Shown here piece by piece: positions 55,637 to 63,456 of a DNA stretch of 64,000 nucleotides. Position numbers and translations under genes: made by a program. The stretch spans positions 372,001 to 436,000 of the forward strand of contig CAWEVL010000004.1 in NCBI GenBank assembly GCA_963812525.1. Reading direction: 5' to 3'. This stretch comes from Bog-756 sp963812525. Its GTDB lineage: Bacteria; Actinomycetota; Acidimicrobiia; Acidimicrobiales; RAAP-2. The notes below the pieces were generated by a model. The model was given only the letters and a program-made list of their open reading frames with translations, was not told the origin of the DNA and did not search any database. Numbering within the stretch: the stretch's first letter is position 1; each line of letters begins with the position of its first letter.

Positions 55637-55950
55637 CAGGGAGTCCTTTCTTGCCTTTGTCTTAGAGATCTAATTCGAGTAGTGATGGTAATAAGCCCTG
55701 TGGATTGGGGATGAAGGCATGTTCTTCCAGCTCAGGATAGGTATGGTCATCCCCGGTGTGTCCACTGTTTCCCGGCCCGGTGGCCCGGGGTCGGCGCGTT
55801 GGGTGTCGGGTTATGGACAAGTTCATCTGGGTTCACAGAATTACCCCAGTTCGGGCTGGAGATATCCACAGATAGTGCACAACCTCTGGAAAGAGGCGGT
55901 CGGGGCGTGCGACCGGAGGGACCTCGGTGCGAAGGGGACACCCCCCATGG
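55637..55950. other. dnaA-dnaN intergenic region, candidate part of oriC
   Basis: A 314-base gap with visibly lower GC than its surroundings. DnaA-box-like nonamers (consensus TTATCCACA): ATATCCACA at 55862-55870 (eight of nine), TAGTGCACA at 55873-55881 (seven of nine allowing the free fifth base), TTATGGACA at 55811-55819 and the reverse-strand CAATCCACA near 55699. No open frame in it looks coding. Replication origins of many actinobacteria lie exactly here. Confidence 0.6.
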
Positions 55951-57369
55951 TCACGCACCGCTCTTGATCCGGACGATGAGATCGGTGACCTGGTTGTAGA
56001 TCTGGTGGCGCTCCTTCATGAGCCCGGCGATCTTGTCCACGGCGTGCATGACCGTGGAGTGGTCACGGCCGCCGAACTCCCGCCCGATGGCCGGGTAGCT
56101 GAAGTCGGTGAGCTCCCGGAACACATACATGCTCACCTGCCGGGCGGTCACCAGGGGCCGGCGACGGTTGGGGCCGCACAATTCGTCGACCGAGAAGCCG
56201 AAGGTCTCGGAAGTGGCCTGCAGAATCACCTGGGGGGTGATCCGCCGGGGTTGGTCGGCCGACACGATGTCGGAGAGGACCTGCTCGGCCAGCTCCCGGC
56301 TCATGGGTTGACGGTAGAGGCTGGCGAAGGCGGTGACCCGGATGAGGGCTCCCTCGAGCTCCCGGATGTTGTCCTTCACGTGAGTGGCGATGAAATCCAG
56401 CACGTCGTCGGGCACGTGCACCTGCTCGTGCTCCGCCTTGGCCTGGAGGATGGCCAGCCGGGTCTCGAGGTCCGGGGGCTGCACGATGGTGATCAACCCG
56501 GACAGGAAGCGGCTGCGCAGGCGGTCCTCCAGGGTGGCGATGGACTTGGGTGGCCGGTCGGAGGTCAGGACGATCTGTTTGGACGCGCCGTAGAGCGAGT
56601 TGAAGGTGTGGAAGAACTCCTCCTGCAGGGACTCCTTGCGCTCCATGAACTGGACGTCGTCGATGAGGAGCACGTCGCACTCGCGGTAACGGCGCTTGAA
56701 TGCCGTGGTGGCGTTGGTGCGGATGGCGTCCACGAACTCGTTCATGTAGGTCTCGGTGGTCAGGTACCGCACATGACGGCCGCTGAAGTTCTCCAGCACG
56801 TAGTTCCCGATGGCGTGGAGGAGATGGGTCTTGCCCAGCCCGGCATCGCCGTAGATGAACAAGGGGTTGTAGGACTGGGCCGGCGACTCGGCCACCGACT
56901 GGGCCGCGGCGTGGGCGAACCGGTTGGAGGAGGCGATGACGAAGGTGTCGAAGGTGTACCGGGGATCGAGGACCGGTGATCCGAGGTTGGCGGACTGGCC
57001 GTTGACCGGGACCGGGTACGGGCGGTCGCGGGCCGGAGCGGGCGGGGGTCGATCGGAGGAGGGGACGACACTGGCTTCGACGCCATTGGCGCCGGGCATG
57101 TCCACGTCCGGCTCGGGTTCGGGGGCCACGACCTCGAGCTGCACGATGAGGTCCCGGCCGACGGTGCCGGTCACGGTGTCCTGGATGAGACCGAGGAAGC
57201 GGGACTCGACGCGATCCCGGATCAACGTGTTGGGAACGCCGAGCACGATTTCGCCGCCCTCGATCGACACCGGGGTGATTCCGGACAGGTAGGCCTGCCA
57301 GATGGCGTCGGAGACCTGCTCACGCAAGGCCTCCGAGCACAATATCCACAGCTCCTCAGTGTCGTTCAC
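55951..57369 (-). CDS. dnaA: chromosomal replication initiator DnaA
   Basis: A 472-residue initiator. Domain I (ELWILCSEALREQVSDAIWQ), a Pro/acidic linker, the AAA+ domain with Walker A IYGDAGLGKTHLLHAIGNY and Walker B VLLIDDVQFMERKESL, the sensor-1 area QIVLTSDRPPKSI, and domain IV with GREFGGRDHSTVMHAVDKI, the DnaA-box recognition helix. I choose the GTG at 57369 because CGGAGG lies six bases upstream; the longer ATG frame at 57417 would run through the DnaA-box palindrome and has no ribosome-binding site. A box-like ATATCCACA lies inside the first codons (57342-57350), which may allow autoregulation. Confidence 0.97.
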   Translation of the reverse strand: MNDTEELWILCSEALREQVSDAIWQAYLSGITPVSIEGGEIVLGVPNTLIRDRVESRFLGLIQDTVTGTVGRDLIVQLEVVAPEPEPDVDMPGANGVEASVVPSSDRPPPAPARDRPYPVPVNGQSANLGSPVLDPRYTFDTFVIASSNRFAHAAAQSVAESPAQSYNPLFIYGDAGLGKTHLLHAIGNYVLENFSGRHVRYLTTETYMNEFVDAIRTNATTAFKRRYRECDVLLIDDVQFMERKESLQEEFFHTFNSLYGASKQIVLTSDRPPKSIATLEDRLRSRFLSGLITIVQPPDLETRLAILQAKAEHEQVHVPDDVLDFIATHVKDNIRELEGALIRVTAFASLYRQPMSRELAEQVLSDIVSADQPRRITPQVILQATSETFGFSVDELCGPNRRRPLVTARQVSMYVFRELTDFSYPAIGREFGGRDHSTVMHAVDKIAGLMKERHQIYNQVTDLIVRIKSGA

Positions 57370-57725
57370 GTGGGCCTCCGCCCTTCGACGGTTCGATCGG
57401 TCCACAAAGATATCCACAGCTGTGGACGAGTACCGATGGCAGGGCGCTCCTCCAGGATGGGGGGCTGGAGCGTCGTTCCGTCTTGTAGTCCTGCGTCGTT
57501 CGTAGCAGCAAGCATGGTGACGGACCGCGGTTGCTCCGGCCGGCAGTGTTGCTTGCGTTGCCCGGAACGGTACACCGTGACCACGGAGCGTGCCTCCCGG
57601 CCCTCGACTAGAGCGGTCGGGAATTCGCGCCTAGCATGTGGGGGAATGCCCTGATCCCTGTGACCGGGCCCCCTGCCGAACGCGACACCATGTCCCCGGT
57701 TCAGGGAGAGGAAGGAAGTGGATGG
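57370..57725. other. dnaA-rpmH intergenic region with DnaA-box palindrome
   Basis: A 356-base divergent gap. ATATCCACA (57410-57418) and the opposing TGTGGACGA (57421-57429) form the perfect 14-base palindrome TCCACAGCTGTGGA (57413-57426), a face-to-face pair of DnaA-box-like sites. Promoters for dnaA and for rpmH must both lie here. TTGCTT around 57549 and TACACC about 16 bases later are a weak candidate for rpmH. No coding sequence is seen. Confidence 0.6.
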
Positions 57726-57860
57726 ATGAAGCGCACCTATCAACCGAATGTGCGAAAACGAGCGAAGACCCACGGCTTTCGCAAGCGGATGTCGACAAAG
57801 GCCGGGCGGGCGGTGATCCGGTCCCGCCGGGCGAAGGGACGTCATCGCCTGTCGGTGTGA
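57726..57860 (+). CDS. rpmH: 50S ribosomal protein L34
   Basis: A 44-residue highly basic ribosomal protein, complete and typical: MKRTYQPNVRKRAKTHGFRK, then RMSTKAGRAVIRSRRAKGRH and the RLSV end. The ATG has AGGAAGGAAG about eight bases upstream. Its stop overlaps the start of rnpA (GTGTGA), the conserved rpmH-rnpA coupling. It is the first gene of the rightward origin operon, facing away from dnaA. Confidence 0.97.
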   Translation: MKRTYQPNVRKRAKTHGFRKRMSTKAGRAVIRSRRAKGRHRLSV

Positions 57861-58270
57861 CGGCCCGCAGGCCTCCGGGGCCCGGCCCGACGAGGGGCTT
57901 GGCACCGATTCGATCGCGGCACACCTTCGAGGCACTCCGGCGCACCCGTTCACGAGGGCGCTCCGGCCCCCTGACTGTGGCGTTCGTGCCACAAAGTTCC
58001 TGGTCAGGGAGTGAAGTGGCCTATGCGATCAACCGGCAGGTGGGAAAGGCAGTGACCAGGAACCGACTACGGCGACGGCTACGGTCGATCCTGGCCGGAC
58101 AAGCGCCCGGCCTGCCGGCTGGCGCCTATCTGGTACGCACGGGGCCTGGGGCCCCACAGTTGACGTTCGACGAACTGAAGGTGGTCATGACCCAAGCGCT
58201 GAAACAGGCCACACGGTTGGCGGGGGAACCCTCCCCGGCCACCGGTGCCCGGCGCGGAGCCGTAAGGTGA
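57857..58270 (+). CDS. rnpA: ribonuclease P protein component
   Basis: A 137-residue basic protein that helps the RNase P RNA mature tRNA 5' ends. The signature GKAVTRNRLRRRLRSIL is clear, and SRHTFEALRRTRSRGRSGPL and VAYAINRQVGKA precede it. The GTG start is embedded in the rpmH stop. The N-terminal 20 residues and the C-terminal tail are variable. Its TGA overlaps the GTG of yidD. Neighbour order is the universal one for bacterial origins. Confidence 0.95.
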   Translation: MTARRPPGPGPTRGLAPIRSRHTFEALRRTRSRGRSGPLTVAFVPQSSWSGSEVAYAINRQVGKAVTRNRLRRRLRSILAGQAPGLPAGAYLVRTGPGAPQLTFDELKVVMTQALKQATRLAGEPSPATGARRGAVR

Positions 58271-58587
58271 CCGCCGTGCTCGGCGCCGTGGTGTCGGAGG
58301 ACGGGCCGCCGACGGACACCGCCGACGGCCCGCGCCCTGACGGATCGTCAGGTGTGGCGAGGGCCATGGTGGGCCTGATCCGGGCCTACCAGCTGGTCCG
58401 GAGCGGCCGATCCACCGGCTGTCGTTTCATTCCCAGCTGTTCGGAGTACGCCGTGGAGGCGGTCGAGACCCACGGAGCGCTGCGGGGGGCAGCCCTGACC
58501 GCCCGCCGCCTGTCCCGGTGCACCCCCTGGGGCGGACACGGCGTCGACCCCGTCCCCGACCGGAGGACCCCATGTACGCATCCATAA
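58267..58587 (+). CDS. yidD: membrane protein insertion efficiency factor YidD
   Basis: A 106-residue small protein that associates with the inner membrane and assists YidC. The family core is intact: MVGLIRAYQLVRSGRSTGCR, then FIPSCSEYAVEAVETHGALR and TARRLSRCTPWGGHGVDPVP. The GTG start overlaps the rnpA stop and gives a 33-residue N-terminal extension. A shorter protein starting at the internal Met of the core is also possible. The 3' end overlaps the first codons of yidC. Confidence 0.93.
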   Translation: MTAVLGAVVSEDGPPTDTADGPRPDGSSGVARAMVGLIRAYQLVRSGRSTGCRFIPSCSEYAVEAVETHGALRGAALTARRLSRCTPWGGHGVDPVPDRRTPCTHP

Positions 58588-59821
58588 CCACGCCCATCGG
58601 CAAGATCTTCCAGCCCCTGCTGGACGGGGTCGGGGCCGTCCTGGCCTTCTTCTACTCGATCATCCCCAACTACCCGGTCGATGTCGCCCTCCTGACCATG
58701 GTGATCATGGCGCTGCTCACGCCGTTGACGGTGAAGAGCACCAAGAACATGGCCGCCATGCAGGCGCTGGGTCCAGAGATGAAGAAGCTCCAACAGAAGT
58801 ACAAAGGAGCCGAAAACAGGACCCAGCTAAACGAAGAAATGATGAAGCTCTACAAAGAGCACAAAGTCAACCCGGCCTCTGGCTGTTTGCCGATGCTATT
58901 GCAGATGCCGGCCTTCTTCATCCTCTACAGCGTGATCCGGGGCATCACCAACACGGTCACCATTCCCGCCCACACGGTGCACGGGTTCACCGTGGCGGCC
59001 CAGGTGGTGGCCCAACCCCGCTACATCCCCCATGACAGCGCCATGTACCACAACATCCGTGAGCACCATGGCCAGCTCATCTCGTTCGGGATGGACTTCT
59101 CGGAGAAGCTGCTGTCCCACCACAGCTCGCTCTTCGTGGCCATCCCCTATCTGCTGCTCGTGGTGGGCTCGGTCGGACTGCAGTATCTGCAGATGGCCCG
59201 GCTGAATGCTCGGAACCCGGGGGCATCACAGGCCAATCCCCAGGCGGCGATGCTTCAGAAATACATGCCACTTATTTTCGGATTCATTTACATTAATGTG
59301 GCGGCTATTCTCAATGTCTATTTTATCGTTTCCAGCGCCATCCGGATTCTGACCCAGGAGATTCTGTTCCGCCGGGGCATCGTGGGCGGCCCCCCTCCCC
59401 CCCGACGATCGACGCCACCGCCACCGAGCAGAAGAAGCCCAGAGGACCGGTGGTCGACCGGACCGAACGCGCCCTCCCCAAGCCCAAGGCAACCAGCGGA
59501 TCCGGCTCGGGCAAGACGGGGTCGGCCAGGACAGGAGGGTCGTCGGGGTCGGCCGGTAACGGCAAGACGCGGCGGCCGAGCGCCGCGGCGAAGTCCGACG
59601 TCGACGCCACGGCCACCGTCAAACGGAGCCCTTCGACCAACGGGTCGAACGGCAGGAAGACCTCGAGCCCGGCCAACGGCAACGGGTCCCGACGAGGACC
59701 AGCCAAGCCGTCGGGCAACGGGAGCAACGGCTCGGCGGGTGGCGCCACCGCCTCGAACGGGTCGGCCACCCCGAAGGAGCATCCGCGCTCGAAGGCCAAG
59801 CGTGAGAGAAAGGCGCGATAG
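58572..59821 (+). CDS. yidC: membrane protein insertase YidC/OxaI (one C-run break near the end)
   Basis: Insertase of about 416 residues. Conserved parts: TPIGKIFQPLLDGVGAVLAF, LLTMVIMALLTPLTVKSTKN, the coiled-coil cytoplasmic hairpin, and GCLPMLLQMPAFFILYSVIR. Helices near AIPYLLLVVGSVGLQYLQ and LIFGFIYINVAAILNVYFIV complete the five-helix core. At about 59400 a run of seven C appears to lack one base. Restoring it continues into a Ser/Gly/Asn/Lys-rich basic tail ending KAKRERKAR at 59821, three bases before jag; without it the frame would overrun jag. Two stretches of AT-rich codons (about 58792-58910 and 59255-59345) contrast with the rest of the gene. Confidence 0.93.
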
Positions 59822-59824
59822 AGC

Positions 59825-60853
59825 GTGGAATGGGTGGAAGCCAGTGGCAAGTCGCTGCCCGAGGCCAAGGAGATCGCCGTCGACCTCCTGGGCGTGGCCG
59901 AGGACGATGCCGAATTCGTAGTCCTCAGTGAGCCGAAGGCCGGCCTGTTCGGACGGCTGCGGGGGGAGGCCCGGGTCCAGGCCCGGGTGCGGCCGGTCGC
60001 TCCCCCACCGAAGCGGGGAAGGCGCCAGCGACCGGACCGTAACCGGAGTGGCGGCGACCGGTCGCGTGGCGGGAGTTCGTCGGGAGGCCGAGGTGGTTCG
60101 GCTCGCGGCGACCGGTCGCGTGCCGGCCGGTCAGACAACGGATCCAACGGTTCGACGGTAGGGAGTGAGGGAGCGACCGGTGTCGACGCGGGGGGTCCGG
60201 CCGACAACGGGGCCGCCCCCGGAGCGAACTCGAGTGATCCCCGCCCGACGACATCGGGAGGTCGGCGGAAGCGCGGCTCGCGCAGTGGATCGAGCGCCGG
60301 AACATCGAACGGCGGAACGCCGAGACAAGCGTCGAAGCAAGGATCCGGTCGGACGACCGGAGATAGTGAGGAAAGCATGGAAGAGTCACTGACCCTCGAG
60401 CAGCAGGGCGAAGCGGCCAGCGGGTTCGTAGTCGGGCTGGTGCGGGAGTTCGGCCTGGAAGCCGATGTCGACTTCGTCGAACTCGACGAGGACACGGTCC
60501 AGGTGGCCGCGGTCGGCGACGACCTCGGTCTGCTGGTCGGTCCCCGGGGGGCGACGCTCTCGGCCGTCCAGGACCTGACCCGGACCTTCGTCCAGCGCCA
60601 GTCCGAGGTGCGGACCGATCGGATCCTGGTCGATGTCGGTGGCTACCGGGAGAAGCGGGCCGCGGCTCTTCGCCGGTTCACCGAGGGAATCGTGCATGAG
60701 GTCAAGACTTCGGGTGAGGAGCGCGCCCTCGAGCCAATGTCCCCGGCCGACCGGAAAGTGGTGCACGACACGGTCAATGAGATCGAGGGAGTGGAGACCC
60801 GTTCCGACGGTACCGAACCCTCGAGGTATGTGGTGATCCAACCCTCGAGTTGA
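59825..60853 (+). CDS. khpB: RNA-binding protein KhpB/Jag (Jag_N-KH-R3H)
   Basis: A 342-residue RNA-binding protein. The N-terminal Jag_N domain (EWVEASGKSLPEAKEIAVDL, ending KAGLFGRLRGEARVQARV), a low-complexity Arg/Gly/Ser linker of about 130 residues, a KH domain (GDDLGLLVGPRGATLSAVQD with a GxxG-type loop) and an R3H domain (REKRAAALRRFTEGI, then MSPADRKVVHD). The linker is much longer than in most homologues and includes two copies of the 12-base palindrome GCGACCGGTCGC (60054 and 60108) encoding an RGDRSR-like repeat. The GTG start lies three bases after yidC. Confidence 0.93.
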   Translation: MEWVEASGKSLPEAKEIAVDLLGVAEDDAEFVVLSEPKAGLFGRLRGEARVQARVRPVAPPPKRGRRQRPDRNRSGGDRSRGGSSSGGRGGSARGDRSRAGRSDNGSNGSTVGSEGATGVDAGGPADNGAAPGANSSDPRPTTSGGRRKRGSRSGSSAGTSNGGTPRQASKQGSGRTTGDSEESMEESLTLEQQGEAASGFVVGLVREFGLEADVDFVELDEDTVQVAAVGDDLGLLVGPRGATLSAVQDLTRTFVQRQSEVRTDRILVDVGGYREKRAAALRRFTEGIVHEVKTSGEERALEPMSPADRKVVHDTVNEIEGVETRSDGTEPSRYVVIQPSS

Positions 60854-61017
60854 TCAACCCGGGGTGGCAGGACATGCGCACGAACGGCAGCGGGCTCGTC
60901 CCGGTGCCGTTCGGCAATTCGGGGCCCGTCTCCCACTGATGACCCGACTGGACACCGGGGGAACACGGGCTGCACGGGAACCGGACTGGCGATCCGGTTG
61001 GCGGAGCGAGCCGGCGC

Positions 61018-61686
61018 ATGCCGGCTGATCGGGTGCTCCTGCAGCTCCGCGGCCGGGTCAGCGACGCCGTGGTCTCCGCCCTTCGCCGGTCGGCCGAACA
61101 CGGCTTCCTGGGCAGCATGCCCATAGAGGAGCAGATCGACCATGCCTTGGGCTTCGCCGTCACCATCGAGCGTACCCTCGGCGGGCAACCCTCCAGGGCC
61201 GCCGATCTCGGCACCGGTGGGGGCATCCCCGGGTTGGTGCTCCACTCCTGCTGGCCCGGGTGCCGGCTGGTGCTGATGGACGGGAATCTGAGGCGGACCG
61301 CGTTCCTCGCGGACATCGTGCGGGGCTGGAATGGGTCCGGCACCTTGGAGGTGGTCCGGGGCCGGGCCGAGGAGCTGGCCAGGGACGTCCGATACCGCGA
61401 TCGGTTCGACGTGGTCACGGCCCGATCGTTCGGTCCGCCGGCGGTCACGGCCGAGTGTGGTGGGCCCCTGCTCGACGTGGGCGGGATCATGGTGGTGTCG
61501 GAGCCGCCGGGTGAATCGGACCCGCGCCGGTGGCCACTCGGGGGTCTGGCCGAGGTGGGCCTGACTCCCGGCTCCCGGGCACGGTTCGACGACCGCTTCG
61601 GCTATCAGGTGTTGGTCAAGTCCGCGGAGACACCGGAACGCTATCCCCGCCGGGTGGGAGTTCCGACCAAGCGACCCCTCTTCTGA
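61018..61686 (+). CDS. rsmG: 16S rRNA (guanine-N7) methyltransferase RsmG
   Basis: A 222-residue S-adenosylmethionine-dependent methyltransferase that modifies G527 of 16S rRNA. Motif I ADLGTGGGIPGLVL (about residues 62-75) is characteristic, followed by RLVLMDGNLRRTAFLADIVR and the conserved DVVTARSFGPPAVTAE. The C-terminal part ends near RYPRRVGVPTKRPLF, the usual RsmG ending RYPRxxGxPxKxPL. The 164-base gap after jag contains nothing recognisable. parS sites follow the gene. Confidence 0.95.
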   Translation: MPADRVLLQLRGRVSDAVVSALRRSAEHGFLGSMPIEEQIDHALGFAVTIERTLGGQPSRAADLGTGGGIPGLVLHSCWPGCRLVLMDGNLRRTAFLADIVRGWNGSGTLEVVRGRAEELARDVRYRDRFDVVTARSFGPPAVTAECGGPLLDVGGIMVVSEPPGESDPRRWPLGGLAEVGLTPGSRARFDDRFGYQVLVKSAETPERYPRRVGVPTKRPLF

Positions 61687-61756
61687 TCGTGCGCTCGGAG
61701 CACCCCCCGGAGCGCTCTCGGGAGCGGGACCGCGAGCCGACACCGATCGTGACCGA

Positions 61757-61772
61757 TGTTCCACGTGGAACA
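61757..61772. promoter_or_regulatory. parS site 1
   Basis: TGTTCCACGTGGAACA is a perfect 16-base palindrome matching the bacterial parS consensus (TGTTTCACGTGAAACA) except for the symmetric T/C and A/G pair. It is the binding site for ParB, encoded less than 2 kb to the right. Confidence 0.93.
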
Positions 61773-61964
61773 TCCGGACTTCGACCCGGGACACGGGGGG
61801 AGGCCCGACACCCGGTCGCCGTCCGGCCGGTGAATCGGGCACCGCCCACCGCCGACGTACCAGCGGTCCCATTGGAGCCGAGCTGAGGCGACGGCGGAGG
61901 CTCGACCAGACGGTGCGAGACGAGACGACGCCTCCGGTTGGCAGGCCCGGCAGGCCATCGAGGA

Positions 61965-61980
61965 GGTTTCACGTGGAACA
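61965..61980. promoter_or_regulatory. parS site 2
   Basis: GGTTTCACGTGGAACA has the central 14 bases GTTTCACGTGGAAC, one change from the actinobacterial consensus GTTTCACGTGAAAC. It sits 82 bases before parA, close enough for ParB also to influence parAB expression. Confidence 0.9.
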
Positions 61981-62061
61981 TTTTGATCGAAAAGGCTTGA
62001 CCTCGTTCCCGCCGCGGGGGAGTATGAGTCCCTTGAAGCCTGCCGAACCGAGGAGACCATA

Positions 62062-63456
62062 GTGCGCGGCCGTCGTCGAGGGCGAAACAGGTCTTCCCCT
62101 CAGGACCCGCCGGATCCGGCCACTGGATCAGGTACCGCACCAGTCGGTACCGGTGCGGTGACCCTGATACAGAATCCCCCGCCCGCCGTCTCACCCGGCC
62201 CTTCCAGCTCTTCTGCCCCGGCGACCACTTCGGCGGAGGACGCCGCCGCCTCCCAACCCTCGAGCAACTCCGAAAACCCCCCGACCCGACGGATCGAGGA
62301 GACCATCTCGGATGTGGCCACGGCGCACGCCGAGCTGGACAACGTCCTCCCTCCGTCAGCCACGTCAGCCGGTGCTCCCGAGCTCGATGGGGAGCGGACG
62401 GGGGGGCCCGAGCGGGTCGGCGACACTCCGGTGGACCCCTCCACGGCGCCGGTTGTGGGCCACAGAGCCCCGGCGGACGTGACAGAGCCCGTAAGGACTC
62501 CCCCACCCGCCGACGACGGGTCGTCGGACACCGTCACCGAGGCCCCTCCCGTCGAACCCGAGCCCCGACTACGAGCCCGGGCGGAGCCCGGCCCTGCGGA
62601 TCCGCCGGTTGCCGTCCAGTCCGACGAACCTCCCGGGACCGATGAGGTGGCCGAGCCCGAATTGGAGGTACAGGCCGCCTCGGGCAATCCTCTCCCCCGC
62701 GTGCTGGCCGTCGCCAATCAGAAGGGCGGCGTCGGGAAGACCACGACCTCGGTGAACCTGGGAGCCGCGCTGGCCGAACTGGGCTTCCGGGTCCTGGTCA
62801 TCGACCTCGATCCTCAGGGCAACGCCACCACCGGACTGGGCATCGATGCCCGTAACTTCGAACTCTCGATGTACGACGTGCTGATGCGCGACTCATCGTT
62901 GGAGGACTGCGTCGAACCGACCAGCATGAAGAACCTCTTCGTGGCTCCGGCGACCATCGCACTGGCCGGCGCCGAGATCGAGCTGGTGCCGGCGTTCAGC
63001 CGTGAGCTGAAGCTCAAGAAATCGATCGAGTCGGTGATCGACGAATTCGACTACGTACTGATCGACTGCCCCCCGTCACTGGGACTCATCACCGTGAATG
63101 CCCTGGCTGCCGCGGATGAGGTTCTGGTTCCCATCCAGTGTGAGTACTACGCCCTCGAGGGGCTCAGTCAGCTGATGCGCAACGTCCATCTCGTGGCGTC
63201 CAACCTCAATCCCCAGCTGGATATCTCGACCATCGTGTTGACCATGTACGACGCCCGCACCAAGCTGGCCGACCAGGTGGCCAACGAGGTCCGGCTCCAT
63301 TTCGGGTCGAAGGTGTGCCGGAACGTGATCCCCAGGACGGTACGACTCTCCGAGGCCCCATCGTTCGGACAGCCCATCACTGCGTTCGATCCCGCGTCCC
63401 GCGGGGCCATCGCCTACAGGGAACTAGCCAAGGAGGTCAGCGGTGGCACGACGTAG
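62062..63456 (+). CDS. parA: chromosome partitioning ATPase ParA with long N-terminal extension
   Basis: A 464-residue protein. The last 260 residues are a standard ParA/Soj ATPase: VLAVANQKGGVGKTTTSVNL (deviant Walker A near residue 222), LVIDLDPQGNATTGLGID, YVLIDCPPSLGLITVNALAA, QCEYYALEGLSQLMRNV and IPRTVRLSEAPSFGQPI. Before it lie about 210 residues rich in Pro, Ser, Thr and acidic residues without predicted structure. The GTG start has GAGGAG seven bases upstream and no equally good start lies nearer the ATPase, so the extension is probably real. The stop overlaps parB by fourteen bases. Two parS sites precede it. Confidence 0.95.
   Translation: MRGRRRGRNRSSPQDPPDPATGSGTAPVGTGAVTLIQNPPPAVSPGPSSSSAPATTSAEDAAASQPSSNSENPPTRRIEETISDVATAHAELDNVLPPSATSAGAPELDGERTGGPERVGDTPVDPSTAPVVGHRAPADVTEPVRTPPPADDGSSDTVTEAPPVEPEPRLRARAEPGPADPPVAVQSDEPPGTDEVAEPELEVQAASGNPLPRVLAVANQKGGVGKTTTSVNLGAALAELGFRVLVIDLDPQGNATTGLGIDARNFELSMYDVLMRDSSLEDCVEPTSMKNLFVAPATIALAGAEIELVPAFSRELKLKKSIESVIDEFDYVLIDCPPSLGLITVNALAAADEVLVPIQCEYYALEGLSQLMRNVHLVASNLNPQLDISTIVLTMYDARTKLADQVANEVRLHFGSKVCRNVIPRTVRLSEAPSFGQPITAFDPASRGAIAYRELAKEVSGGTT

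Larger units (their letters stand above)
61687..62061. other. rsmG-parA intergenic region with two parS sites
   Basis: A 375-base non-coding stretch. It contains two centromere-type sites (listed separately) 208 bases apart, and otherwise no open frame that I would support. GAGGAG seven bases before 62062 serves parA. Confidence 0.7.

Noticed and set aside
54345..55673. Plus-strand open frames across dnaN and recF
   Set aside because: They are short antisense frames without motifs; the minus strand encodes complete core proteins.
57369..57417. ATG at 57417 as start of dnaA
   Set aside because: It would place the DnaA-box palindrome inside the coding region and lacks a ribosome-binding site; GTG at 57369 has CGGAGG and matches the family N-terminus.
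59385..59410. Programmed frameshift in yidC at the C-run
   Set aside because: The downstream tail is required to end just before jag and the same kind of single-base loss occurs in another G-run gene, so a sequencing error is simpler.
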